DNA of 8,314 nt, from assembly GCA_034112085.1 (NCBI GenBank), contig JAWUWD010000071.1, positions 1 through 8,314 on the forward strand, read 5' to 3'. Both the position numbers and the translations under genes were made by a program. The notes under the pieces are model-generated. The model saw nothing but the letters and a program-made list of their open reading frames with translations. It was not told where the DNA came from and did not search any database. This stretch comes from JAWUWD01 sp034112085 (lineage in GTDB: Bacteria; Bacteroidota; Bacteroidia; Cytophagales; Cyclobacteriaceae). Positions 1 through 6,653 of this stretch are shown piece by piece. The number at the start of each line of letters is the position of its first letter. The first letter of the stretch is position 1.

Positions 1-245
1 ACGACTCTTTTCATTTGAATAACTATTATCTACTTCGCGTTGCAATGTTATTATATAGTCAGCAGAAACTATAATACTTAAGAAGAAGTTCCTTCACAAG
101 GCTTTAATTCTCTCAATTGTTACGTTTTAATCTTCTAATTAAGATTATTATTCTTTATAAATGTATAAATAAAGATTTAAAATCTACATGAGTATCTATT
201 GATAGGTTCAATTATTTAATTGGCCATAATTTAAAGGATAAAACT
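1..245. other. AT-rich leader upstream of the PLP-enzyme gene
   Basis: This stretch is AT-rich with no supportable ORF. I found no convincing TTG-N19-TAnnTTTG promoter on the plus strand. AAAGGA at 233-238, seven bases before the ATG at 246, is a reasonable Shine-Dalgarno sequence and supports that start. A small inverted repeat, CAATTA/TAATTG (209-222), sits just upstream of it and may be a chance feature of AT-rich DNA. Confidence 0.5.
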
Positions 246-1507
246 ATGAGCGATTATAAAATGCAACCAGAAAGTCTGATGATGTCACATGGCTATAAGC
301 CAGATTTGTCAGAAGGTGCAATAAAGTGTCCAATATTTCAAACATCTACTTTCGTGTTTCAGAAAGCAGAAGATGGGAAGGCATTCTTTGAAGTGGCGTA
401 TGGTCTAAGAGAGAAAGGGGAGAATGAAGAAATGGGTTTGATCTATAGTCGGCTGAACAATCCGGATCTAGAGATTTTGGAGAATAGATTATGCCTTTGG
501 GACGAGGCTGATGATTGCGCTGTCTTTGAAAGTGGAATGTCAGCAATATCGACTGTCTTGATGGAGTTCTTGAACCCTGGTGACATCTTGTTATACAGCA
601 TGCCGGTATACGGTGGGACGGATCACTTTATCAAACATATATTGACCAAATACGGAATTGAGATAGTTGGATTCACAGCAGATGACTCGAAGCAAGACTT
701 GATAGATAGATTGGAAGCATCTGGTAAAGCTGATAGACTTCGATTGATATTTGCAGAGACTCCTGCAAACCCAACTAATAAGTTGATAGATCTTACTATG
801 TGTAAGGAACTGAAGGATATGTACAGCACAGAAGAAGTTGATGTGTTAATGGCTGTTGAAATACCTACATGGGCCCACTTTGGCAAAGCCCATTGAAGTT
901 AGGTGCTGACTTGGTGGTGTACTCAGCGACTAAGTATATAGGTGGACATAGTGATGTGATTGCAGGAGCTGTACTAGGTTCTGCAGAGCTGATGGGGCGA
1001 GTAAAAGTGTTAAGAACGTTTTTGGGAAATATGGCATCACCTCACACAGGGTGGTTGTTGATGAGAAGTTTAGAGACCTTGAAGATCAGAATGGAGAAGC
1101 AAGCAGAGAATGCGGCAACCGTTGCTGAGAAATTGAAAAGTCACGCGAAACTTGTCAAAGTGAACTATTTAGGGTTGTTGACGGAAGCAGACGGAGAAGA
1201 ATTTGAAATATTTAAACGCAATAAATACAAGTGCGGAGGAGCTATGTTATCACTAGAGCTCAAAGGCGGAGAGAAAGAGGCTTTTAAAATGCTAAACAGT
1301 CTCAAGTTGATCAAATTGGCAGTAAGTCTCGGAAGTACAGAGTCTCTAGCACAGCATCCAGCATCTATGACACATGCAGGAATTGACCCTGAGGAGAAAG
1401 TGATGCTCGGTATTAAAGATAGTGTAGTTCGTATTTCTATTGGTGTGGAAAATGCCAAAGATATTATTTGGGATATCGAGCAAGCATTGGAACATGTAGA
1501 AATGTAA
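246..1507 (+). pseudogene. Cystathionine gamma-synthase/methionine gamma-lyase-family PLP enzyme, frameshifted
   Basis: This is a Cys/Met-metabolism trans-sulfuration enzyme (PLP fold type I), cytosolic, acting on sulfur amino acids; the exact reaction cannot be fixed. The reading frame breaks near 859-861. Frame 1 ends at 896, and the rest continues from about 862 in another frame to 1507. Restoring one base gives 420 residues, a normal family length. Visible motifs in restored numbering are IYSRLNNP at 66-73 (phosphate binding across the dimer), ESGMSA at 95-100, VYGG with the PLP-stacking Tyr122, ETPANPT at 171-177, SATK with the Schiff-base Lys230 (codon 932-934), SLGSTESL, and a C-terminal VRISIGVE with the carboxylate-binding Arg. 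The break falls exactly at the PLP-ring-binding Asp-Asn-Thr: GAAATACC would read Asp-Asn-Thr if a T or C were restored after GA. Position 124 is Gly rather than the Cys of classical methionine gamma-lyases. No other lesion is seen, so the damage is recent or a sequencing error. A fragment from ATG 869 would lack the N-terminal part of the active site. Confidence 0.9.
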
Positions 1508-1525
1508 GAATGAAATATTACTTGT

Positions 1526-1572
1526 CAAAAGTCCTCAAAGAATCTAATAATTAGAATCTTCGAGGACTTTTG
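1526..1572. terminator. Bidirectional intrinsic terminator between convergent genes
   Basis: Two 22-nt arms (1526-1547 and 1551-1572) are complementary at 20 of 22 positions around a 3-nt TAA loop. The outer arms are CAAAAGTCCTC and GAGGACTTTTG, so a GC-containing stem with a T-rich 3' flank is available in both directions. It lies 18 nt after the PLP-enzyme stop and 2 nt before the stop of the convergent membrane-protein gene. Confidence 0.88.
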
Positions 1573-1574
1573 AT

Positions 1575-2282
1575 TTAATGCGATTTTCTATTGAGCAACT
1601 GCCTAATACTTACAAAGTGAGTAAAGTAAACCACTGGTACTATAAATGCTGGAAGCCAGATGAAAGGGAAATAAAGTAGTCCAATATTCGGTTGATCAAA
1701 TGCTTGTAGCTGAATCACTGTCGGAAATGAGAATAATGCATTGATAACAATATTGGTTAATAATAGCAAACTGACAATATTCCAACCTAGAAGTGTTTGA
1801 TTGTTCAGCTTACCTTTCTTGAACCCAAAGTAGGCAATAAAGGGAGCAGTGATACCTGCCAAAATATCATAGTTTACTCCTTCAAATGTCATCAGTTCTG
1901 GGATAGTATTATGAATAAATAACCACCACAATACAATCTCCACAGGGATCCTCACAATACTCAAAAATGTGAGTTGGTTTAGCGGAAGGCTATCAATGAA
2001 TATTTTCCCTTTCTCAGTATTGAATAATACAATCATCAATGCAAAAGTGGGTATGAAACTCAATAATGGAAACTTAGGAGGAATATCGCCAACAGTATCG
2101 AGGTAGTACAAGTTGATACTTAGAGCCATTTGAATAACCAACCATACGACTATCCCTAACCCTATCCAGTTTGCCTGGTCAGTGGCTGAGGACTTTTTTA
2201 TGGCAATATGAAAAAGCAGAAACGTGGCTAGTGTGGTTATCCCAAAAACGATGGCGATGTAGTTTGGTAAATTCTCAATCAT
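1575..2282 (-). CDS. Seven-helix integral membrane protein of unknown function
   Basis: This 235-residue, strongly hydrophobic protein has about seven predicted transmembrane segments, near residues 8-28, 39-60, 72-88, 105-124, 138-155, 165-186 and 200-222, with a short basic C-terminus (RQLLNRKSH). I do not recognise the family and see no transporter, enzyme or metal-binding motif. It starts with ATG at 2282 behind an A-rich AAAAAGAA stretch. It lies 42 nt downstream of the MarR-type regulator on the same strand, and the gap holds a palindrome resembling the one upstream of marR. It is therefore probably cotranscribed with marR, controlled by it, or both. MarR regulators often govern neighbouring membrane proteins that handle small-molecule stress, but that role is only inference here. 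It ends at the convergent terminator 1526-1572. Confidence 0.8.
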   Translation of the reverse strand: MIENLPNYIAIVFGITTLATFLLFHIAIKKSSATDQANWIGLGIVVWLVIQMALSINLYYLDTVGDIPPKFPLLSFIPTFALMIVLFNTEKGKIFIDSLPLNQLTFLSIVRIPVEIVLWWLFIHNTIPELMTFEGVNYDILAGITAPFIAYFGFKKGKLNNQTLLGWNIVSLLLLTNIVINALFSFPTVIQLQAFDQPNIGLLYFPFIWLPAFIVPVVYFTHFVSIRQLLNRKSH

Positions 2283-2295
2283 TTCTTTTTATTTA

Positions 2296-2311
2296 AAATG
2301 TATATACAAGT
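2296..2311 (-). promoter_or_regulatory. Putative second MarR operator, upstream of the membrane-protein gene
   Basis: Read on the minus strand this is ACTTGTATATACATTT, with a perfect 10-bp core palindrome TGTATATACA (2299-2308). It matches the palindrome upstream of marR (2817-2832) at 13 of 16 positions. It lies in the 42-nt gap between the marR stop and the membrane-protein ATG, where a bound MarR dimer could affect an internal promoter or block elongation. The function is inferred from this repetition. Confidence 0.5.
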
Positions 2312-2324
2312 ATAATTTCAAAAA

Positions 2325-2744
2325 TTAGACTTCCAATTCACCAATATTAGATCGGATGGCTTCAGTAATATTGTCAATGTGCTGTATGTTGAAAGAACCA
2401 ATTATTGATTCTACTTTGGTATGAAGTTCATACCATAATGGAGATACCTCTTCGAGTAATAAGCAGCCCTCTTTCGTAAGTGAAAGTTCAGATTGTCTCG
2501 GATCACTACCCTTGCTGATGGATACCCAACCTTTGTTTACCAATTTCTTTAAATCCCTGCTCATCGTGGACTGATCAAGTACTAGTGCATCAGCAATTGA
2601 TTTTTGATTGATGCCCTTTTTCTTACCAATCATGAACAATATGGAAACCATACTTCCTCCTAAGCCAAAAGGCTTGAATTTCTTCATATAGGCTGAGTTA
2701 ATCAGTCGATGGAGTTTCCTTAGCTTTGCATTCACGCAAGCCAA
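2325..2744 (-). CDS. MarR-family winged-helix transcriptional regulator
   Basis: This is a dimeric DNA-binding regulator of the MarR family. Numbering from TTG 2744, the winged helix-turn-helix covers about residues 33-95: GINQKSIADAL leads into the recognition helix LDQSTMSRDLKKLVNKG, and the wing carries the conserved D-P-R (81-83). Flanking helices form the dimer interface. The length of 139 residues is normal. The start is doubtful. TTG 2744 lacks a Shine-Dalgarno, and the frame stays open upstream with plausible sequence (FDQINPLACVN) but no ATG or GTG. An ATG at 2800 lies in another frame and would join this one if the A-run complementary to T2788-2791 were one base longer. The predicted promoter, however, would start transcription near that ATG, which argues for a start further in. 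The gene is probably autoregulated through the palindrome 2817-2832 and is followed by the seven-helix protein. Confidence 0.88.
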   Translation of the reverse strand: MACVNAKLRKLHRLINSAYMKKFKPFGLGGSMVSILFMIGKKKGINQKSIADALVLDQSTMSRDLKKLVNKGWVSISKGSDPRQSELSLTKEGCLLLEEVSPLWYELHTKVESIIGSFNIQHIDNITEAIRSNIGELEV

Positions 2745-2775
2745 AGGATTGATCTGGTCAAAGTACGGTGTTGCT

Positions 2776-2800
2776 ATGGTATTATTGTTTTCGATACCAT
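2776..2800. repeat. Perfect 7-bp inverted repeat in the marR leader
   Basis: ATGGTAT (2776-2782) and ATACCAT (2794-2800) are perfect inverted copies around an 11-nt loop, between the proposed marR operator and the TTG start. It could be an mRNA hairpin or a second protein-binding site. The stem contains the out-of-frame ATG at 2800 discussed under marR. Confidence 0.5.
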
Positions 2801-2830
2801 AAACGTATAGATTAATACTTGTATATGCAA
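2800..2830 (-). promoter_or_regulatory. Putative Bacteroidota-type promoter of marR
   Basis: On the minus strand a TTG (2830-2828) is followed 20 nt later by TACGTTTA (2807-2800). This is close to the Bacteroidota -33/-7 arrangement TTG-N19-TAnnTTTG, with the last G changed to A. The palindrome 2817-2832 overlaps the -33 element and spacer, as expected for autorepression. Confidence 0.4.
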
Positions 2831-2832
2831 GT
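2817..2832. promoter_or_regulatory. Putative MarR operator upstream of marR
   Basis: ACTTGTATATGCAAGT is a 16-bp palindrome with ACTTG/CAAGT arms and one mismatched pair. Its size and symmetry suit a MarR dimer. A related copy occurs at 2296-2311, in front of the other gene of the pair. Confidence 0.55.
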
Positions 2833-2842
2833 GTATTGAATT

Positions 2843-3415
2843 CTAGTAGATCAAGTTGTCAACGGATATTATTCCTCTCGGAGCTAGCTGATCAAGCTTG
2901 ATAGTACCTATTCTTATCCTGACTAGTCGTAAAGTTGGAAAGCCAACTGCTGCGGTCATCTTGCGGACTTGCCTAAATTTCCCTTCAGTCAATGTGATAG
3001 AGACCCAACTAGTAGGGCCATGTCTGGCATCACGAACTTTTCGATCACTCCCTGTGAATACTGGAATCGGATCCAGTAGTAAAGCTTGACAAGGCCGTGT
3101 TTTATATTTCTGTCCTCTAATCCCAATCTCTACTCCAGTGCACAATTGGGTCACAGCGTCATTGGAGATGGTTCCGTCTACTTGTGCATAGTATTCTTTT
3201 TCTACTTTTTTGCTCCTGACTTGCTCGCTCACTTTACCATCTGTCGTCAGCAAGAGTAATCCTTCAGAATCTTCATCCAACCGGCCGATTGACATAGTGC
3301 CCTCAGGAAAGTCATGAAGTTCGCCTAGCAATTTTTTGTTTTTTCGCTTGGTTTGATTGTTGACAAACTGAGAGAGATAGCCATAGGGCTTGTGTATGAT
3401 GAAGTGTCGGTGCAT
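2843..3415 (-). CDS. rluE: 23S rRNA pseudouridine synthase RluE (RsuA/RluE family)
   Basis: The enzyme isomerises a uridine of 23S rRNA to pseudouridine; E. coli RluE acts on U2457. It is a 190-residue protein from ATG 3415 without an S4 RNA-binding domain, as in RluE. The family motif GRLDEDSEGLLLLTTDG (44-60) holds the catalytic Asp47. The C-terminal block PTSWVSITLTEGKFRQVRKM followed by GFPTLRLVR matches RluE closely, as does the N-terminal HKPYGYLSQF. A TTG nine bases upstream (3424) directly follows the stop of the acetyltransferase gene and could add three residues (MKS), but the ATG is the better start. It is the second gene of a tight pair with the GNAT gene and ends just before the marR promoter region. 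No clear terminator is seen after it. Confidence 0.93.
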   Translation of the reverse strand: MHRHFIIHKPYGYLSQFVNNQTKRKNKKLLGELHDFPEGTMSIGRLDEDSEGLLLLTTDGKVSEQVRSKKVEKEYYAQVDGTISNDAVTQLCTGVEIGIRGQKYKTRPCQALLLDPIPVFTGSDRKVRDARHGPTSWVSITLTEGKFRQVRKMTAAVGFPTLRLVRIRIGTIKLDQLAPRGIISVDNLIY

Positions 3416-3424
3416 GGATTTCAA

Positions 3425-3940
3425 TCAGTTGGTTTTGGGCAGCACCTTCTCATAAGCTTCTCTTGGACTCCCTCTGAAATACACCTTCCCGCAATGGGTA
3501 TATCCCATGCGGTCAAATATTGCCATCATGGCATTGTTGTCAAAATTGGTATCTGCTTTTATGCTGTAGATGTTATTATTGATCGCATAATCCTCTATAC
3601 ATGTAATCATCTTTTTCGATAGCCCTTTTCCCAAATAATCTTTTGAAATGGCTACGCGGTGGAATACCACAAAGTCTTCATTGGTTAGCCACTCACCTTT
3701 GATATTGGCATACTCTGGCTCATCATTGATCAATACGGCACTATAACCAACGACTGTTCCTCCATCTACCAAAACATATCCATGACCATTTTCAATATCA
3801 TTTTTGATGCTTTCAGGATTGGGGTATCCATCTTGCCATTGATTACTTCCGTCTTCTTTTCTGCTTTTTATGGCATACTGCAGAGTTTCCCATATTTGAG
3901 AGCTATCAGAAGTTTCAGCTTTTCGAAAGTCGTATTGCAT
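3425..3940 (-). CDS. GNAT-family N-acetyltransferase
   Basis: This 171-residue protein covers a complete single GNAT fold, which transfers acetyl from acetyl-CoA to an amine; the substrate is unknown. Strand 4 and the pyrophosphate loop are seen in FHRVAISKDYLGKGLSKKM (about 93-111), where LGKGLS stands for the Q/R-x-x-G-x-G/A acetyl-CoA loop. Motif B-like sequence follows (NNAMMAIFDRMGY, about 135-147). An N-terminal GSNQWQDGYPN block is typical of a Bacteroidota GNAT subgroup as I remember it. The start is ATG 3940. The gene precedes rluE by 9 nt, so the two are probably cotranscribed, which does not by itself suggest a ribosomal substrate. Its upstream region is the 300-bp gap shared with the divergent fasciclin gene. 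Confidence 0.9.
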   Translation of the reverse strand: MQYDFRKAETSDSSQIWETLQYAIKSRKEDGSNQWQDGYPNPESIKNDIENGHGYVLVDGGTVVGYSAVLINDEPEYANIKGEWLTNEDFVVFHRVAISKDYLGKGLSKKMITCIEDYAINNNIYSIKADTNFDNNAMMAIFDRMGYTHCGKVYFRGSPREAYEKVLPKTN

Positions 3941-4156
3941 ATTCTACATTCTATGTTTGAATTATTTTCAAGATAGCGTTAAGCTGCGTTAAATGTAGTC
4001 GTTAGGTTTATTTTGTTAGGCAGAATTACAAGATTAAATGAAATAAGTCCATGCCACACTAAATAGATTAAACATGCATTTAGATGCTCTAATCACATAT
4101 TGAAAGTGAATTGTTACAAGTGTTTAATGGGGGTTTTTTATGGATTTAATTATAAT

Positions 4157-4184
4157 GTCTAATATTTTTATATAAAAGTTAGAC
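4157..4184. promoter_or_regulatory. 28-bp imperfect palindrome, possible operator of the fasciclin gene
   Basis: Perfect arms GTCTAA (4157-4162) and TTAGAC (4179-4184) flank a T-run/A-run centre; 11 of 14 symmetric pairs match. The right arm lies where the -33 element of the fasciclin promoter would be, so a bound regulator would affect transcription. The bound protein is unknown. Confidence 0.4.
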
Positions 4185-4202
4185 AAAATGAAATGTTGGT
4201 TA

Positions 4203-4210
4203 TATATTTG
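4203..4210 (+). promoter_or_regulatory. -7 element of the fasciclin-gene promoter
   Basis: TATATTTG matches the Bacteroidota -7 consensus TAnnTTTG exactly. The -33 side is weak: TTA at 4179-4181, spacing 21. A start about seven bases downstream would leave a short A/T-rich leader before ATG 4241, as in many strongly expressed Bacteroidota genes that lack a Shine-Dalgarno sequence. Confidence 0.5.
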
Positions 4211-4240
4211 AAACAAATAAAATTATAAGATTAAAAAATT

Positions 4241-4753
4241 ATGAAAAAGCTAGCCCTTATTTTAACGATTGCAATGACAGCCGTATTTTCTCAAAATGTC
4301 AATGCACAGAAAACAATTGTAGATGTTGCTGTAGGAAATAAAGATTTTTCAACCTTAGTAACCGCTTTAACAGCTGCTGATTTAGTGACTGCTTTACAAG
4401 GAGATGGACCATTCACTGTTTTTGCTCCAACAAATGCTGCCTTCGCCAAAGTTGATGCAAAAACATTAAGTTCTTTATTAGAGCCGGAAAACAAGAAAGC
4501 ATTGGCTAATATCTTAACTTATCACGTAGTCGCTGGAAAATTAACAGCAACTGATGTTGTAGCTGCCTTAAAGAAAGGTAAAGGTACTGTAGAGCTTACC
4601 GCTTTAAATGGTCAGATAATAACTGTGATGGAAAAAGATGATAAAATTTGGTTGAAAGACTCAAATGGAAATTATAGTGAAATTACTGCTACAGATGTTA
4701 TGGGTAGTAATGGTGTAATTCATGTAATAAACTCAGTGGTAATGCCTAAGTAA
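4241..4753 (+). CDS. Secreted single-domain fasciclin (FAS1) protein
   Basis: This 170-residue exported protein has an N-terminal Sec signal peptide (lysines, then a hydrophobic stretch, with cleavage likely after NVNA near residue 22). One complete FAS1 domain follows: IVDVAVGNKDFSTLVTAL opens it, then the H1 motif GPFTVFAPTNAAFAKV (about 56-71), the YH motif ILTYHVVAGKL (about 91-101), and the H2-like closing block MGSNGVIHVINSVVMPK at the C-terminus. FAS1 domains mediate adhesion or protein-protein contact at the cell surface; no enzymatic role is known. There is no lipobox and no C-terminal sorting domain, so the protein should be periplasmic or released. It is a single-gene unit with its own promoter element, upstream palindrome and downstream terminator. 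Confidence 0.93.
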   Translation: MKKLALILTIAMTAVFSQNVNAQKTIVDVAVGNKDFSTLVTALTAADLVTALQGDGPFTVFAPTNAAFAKVDAKTLSSLLEPENKKALANILTYHVVAGKLTATDVVAALKKGKGTVELTALNGQIITVMEKDDKIWLKDSNGNYSEITATDVMGSNGVIHVINSVVMPK

Positions 4754-4781
4754 TTAGGGACTCCCCGTAATCAAAAAAAAT

Positions 4782-4805
4782 GCCTCGATAATTCGGGGCT
4801 TTTTT
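4782..4805 (+). terminator. Intrinsic terminator after the fasciclin gene
   Basis: The stem GCCTCGA/TCGGGGC (7 bp including one G-T pair) has a TAAT loop and is followed by six T residues. An A8 run at 4773-4780 gives a T-run on the other strand, so it may also stop leftward transcription from the hydrolase gene. Confidence 0.9.
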
Positions 4806-4820
4806 ATGACTATTTTTTTA

Positions 4821-4885
4821 CTTACGCGCTGTGTATGGTGGCGTAGCATCCCGCATGGTGCTATGCATTATACAACCTGTTAGCG
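4821..4885 (-). repeat. E1: attC-like inverted-repeat element downstream of the hydrolase gene
   Basis: This compact 65-bp hairpin reads, on the plus strand, as a degenerate end box CTTAC (4821-4825), GTGTAT (4831-4836), GCGTAGCA (4841-4848), a 10-nt centre, TGCTATGC (4859-4866), ATACAA (4870-4875) and GTTAGCG (4879-4885). The inner arms pair over 8 bp with one G-T, the next over 5 bp, and the segments beside the end box are unpaired. It begins 34 nt downstream of the hydrolase stop and shares GTTAGCG with E2 and E3. One end is degenerate compared with E2 and E3, and it lies at the edge of the cassette-like region, next to the fasciclin terminator. Confidence 0.65.
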
Positions 4886-4919
4886 AACGTCTTTTTCTTT
4901 TAAGGGAAACTCAACCACT

Positions 4920-5972
4920 CTATTTATTTTGATCTATAAACAAGATCACTTTGTCCGCAAATAGATTCGGTTCACTACCAAAAGGAGCGTGTCCGGATTT
5001 TTCGAAAATCACTAATCTTTTCACACTAGAACCTAAGTTGTCATAGGTCTCTTGTGCAATTACCGTTGGAACTACCATATCATGTTTTCCCCAAAGTATT
5101 AGTGACGGGATGTTAATTTCAGGAAGCCTGTCTGTGTAAGACAATACTCCTTGAATACCTGGATCCAATTTGGATTGAGTATTTATAAGGGTCCAAAAAA
5201 AAGTAACTAGATTATATTTGAAAACCAGATCATTTCTACCCCCGTTTGGCATATTAATTAGATTATCGTTATTCAGTTTTTCTTCTGCTTCAAATGCCCT
5301 ATTATTTAACCTTGGAATGTCATCTCGATTAAACTCAGGATCGACATCTAATAATAAATCATTGACCAATTCCCAAAAAGGAATACTATTTCCTATATCA
5401 ATTTGTTCGGCAGCCACTCGCTCAAAGTTTGCAATATATTCAAGATATAAGTCTCTAGGGTTAGGAGTACCATCGACTTGTATCCATCCTAAAAATTCTT
5501 GTTGATCTTTCAACAATGTTGCTATGCCCAAGGTGCCTCCCCAACTATGACCCAACAAGAAAAAACGTGAATCACTTCCATATTTTTGTTTAATGACTTT
5601 TACAAGAGCCAAAACATCTTCAGCCATAATATCAATAGTAATCCCATTTTCAGAATAATTGCCTTGAGCCATTCCAGAGCCTCGTTGGTCAAAGTACACC
5701 AAAGCGAAGGTATTTTCTATACTATTAAATGCTGTACCTCTAAAGCTTAACCCCATACCTCCAGGGCCACCATGCAATGTGATTAGGAATACTTTTTCAG
5801 AGCCATTGCCATGAATATAGGCTGGCATATCTGCATTTTTATGGCGTAGTATTATGGTGTCATTCAAATTACTTAAGTCGCCTAAATCGTCATCTTTGGA
5901 GCAAGAGGAAACACTTAAAACAACTAGTGCAAAAAGCACTATTTTCAATTTATGGAATTCTATTTTTTGCAT
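4920..5972 (-). CDS. Surface-exposed alpha/beta-hydrolase lipoprotein, proline iminopeptidase-like
   Basis: This 350-residue lipoprotein starts with a signal sequence ending in a lipobox (VSSC), with Cys24 as the lipid attachment site. The residues SKDDD follow. A K-(D/E)2 signal at this place is known to send Bacteroidota lipoproteins to the outer face of the outer membrane, so the enzyme is probably cell-surface exposed. The alpha/beta-hydrolase core has an oxyanion HGGPGG at 67-72, DQRGSG at 95-100, nucleophile elbow GHSWGG with Ser143, Asp298 in WGKHDMVVP and His328 in SGHAPF: a complete triad. HGGPGG plus DQRGSG resembles the S33 prolyl aminopeptidase group. The cap region (about 170-275) is divergent, so peptidase, esterase or other hydrolase activity remain possible. 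Its ATG overlaps the stop of the upstream barrel gene (TAATG), implying translational coupling. Confidence 0.9.
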   Translation of the reverse strand: MQKIEFHKLKIVLFALVVLSVSSCSKDDDLGDLSNLNDTIILRHKNADMPAYIHGNGSEKVFLITLHGGPGGMGLSFRGTAFNSIENTFALVYFDQRGSGMAQGNYSENGITIDIMAEDVLALVKVIKQKYGSDSRFFLLGHSWGGTLGIATLLKDQQEFLGWIQVDGTPNPRDLYLEYIANFERVAAEQIDIGNSIPFWELVNDLLLDVDPEFNRDDIPRLNNRAFEAEEKLNNDNLINMPNGGRNDLVFKYNLVTFFWTLINTQSKLDPGIQGVLSYTDRLPEINIPSLILWGKHDMVVPTVIAQETYDNLGSSVKRLVIFEKSGHAPFGSEPNLFADKVILFIDQNK

Positions 5973-6586
5973 TATTTTTTCTTCTTTATATTGAAGCGAT
6001 AACCGTACTGGAAGGAAATTGAAGGTAGGGTTCCTGCATTGTATGGAGTTCTATACATTAGGTTGATATTAAAATACCTACCTGTTAGTTTTTTTCCTTT
6101 GCGTAATTTTCCTAACCCAATAGAAAAAGAAGGGGCATAATAGCTTCTGCCTGGAAAAAGTACTTTAGTTACCTCATCTCCTTTTACTTCGTAAGTTTCT
6201 GGTAAAAAGGAGCGATAATAACCCAATGGATTGAATGACATACTAATTTGTTTTCCTTTGGTGGTGGTGCTTCTCCACGTAAGACCATAATTAGTGAACA
6301 TTCCAGCATCTGTTTTGGTAGAGAAATTATTGGTGAAACCGAGAATTCCATCCAATAAAAGCTGATGTGTAGTCCTCTTTTGCCCTCGTTTCTTTTCTTT
6401 AATTTTCACCTTTTCCTTCCAGAGGTATTCTGCCCCAAAGCTCAATCCATTATTCCAAATAAGATTGCCTGTATAACCAATCTTAAATTCGGTTTTATCT
6501 AAAAAAGAAGAAGTAGTATTAACTTCATCTTGAGCACTTAGCGATAAAGTGGATAAAAATAGGTGGGCTAAAATGTATTTTCTCAT
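5972..6586 (-). CDS. Putative outer-membrane beta-barrel protein
   Basis: This 204-residue protein has a Sec signal peptide (MRKYILAHLFLSTLSLSAQ, cleavage near 18-19). The mature part has alternating hydrophobic/polar strands rich in Tyr, Gly and Phe, such as FKIGYTGNLIWNNGLSFGAEY, a basic hairpin KVKIKEKKRGQKR, and a final strand ending ISFQYGYRFNI before a lysine tail. A C-terminal aromatic strand is typical of outer-membrane barrels; the size suggests about 8 strands. I do not recognise the family. It is the first gene of a two-gene unit: its TAA shares one base with the hydrolase ATG, so the barrel and the surface lipoprotein are made together and may act together, perhaps as anchor or channel plus enzyme. 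That partnership is inference. It begins 67 nt after element E2. Confidence 0.72.
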   Translation of the reverse strand: MRKYILAHLFLSTLSLSAQDEVNTTSSFLDKTEFKIGYTGNLIWNNGLSFGAEYLWKEKVKIKEKKRGQKRTTHQLLLDGILGFTNNFSTKTDAGMFTNYGLTWRSTTTKGKQISMSFNPLGYYRSFLPETYEVKGDEVTKVLFPGRSYYAPSFSIGLGKLRKGKKLTGRYFNINLMYRTPYNAGTLPSISFQYGYRFNIKKKK

Positions 6587-6653
6587 TTTTAAAATAACGA
6601 GAAAAATCTAAAGAAATTGTTGAAAGAAATTTTATGCTGAACTGAGCAATGTT

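Larger units (their letters stand above)
3941..4240. other. Divergent intergenic region between GNAT and fasciclin genes
   Basis: This 300-bp region is AT-rich and contains no supportable ORF. On the GNAT side are two GCGTTAA copies 10 bp apart (3976-3982 and 3986-3992) followed by two GTTAGG copies 14 bp apart (4001-4006 and 4015-4020). These could be helically phased regulator sites, but the evidence is only the repetition. On the fasciclin side are a 28-bp imperfect palindrome and a -7 element, listed separately. No clear -7 element was found for the GNAT gene. Confidence 0.5.

Noticed and set aside
209..222. CAATTA/TAATTG inverted repeat before the PLP-enzyme gene as an operator
   Set aside because: It is very short and AT-only in an AT-rich leader, and no second copy supports it.
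869..1507. Second half of the PLP enzyme as an independent gene
   Set aside because: It begins inside the conserved YMGPLWQ motif, lacks the N-terminal substrate and phosphate-binding part, and has no ribosome-binding site. It is the 3' part of the frameshifted gene.
3416..3424. TTG 3424 as the start of rluE
   Set aside because: ATG at 3415 is nine bases downstream in frame and better aligned with the start of the recognisable fold; the extra residues MKS have no visible role.
4001..4021. GTTAGGC (4015-4021), which fits the classical attC core GTTRRRY, plus a nearby GTTAGG
   Set aside because: There is no inverse CTAAC box or pairing partner at a suitable distance, so it is not a hairpin element like E1-E3.
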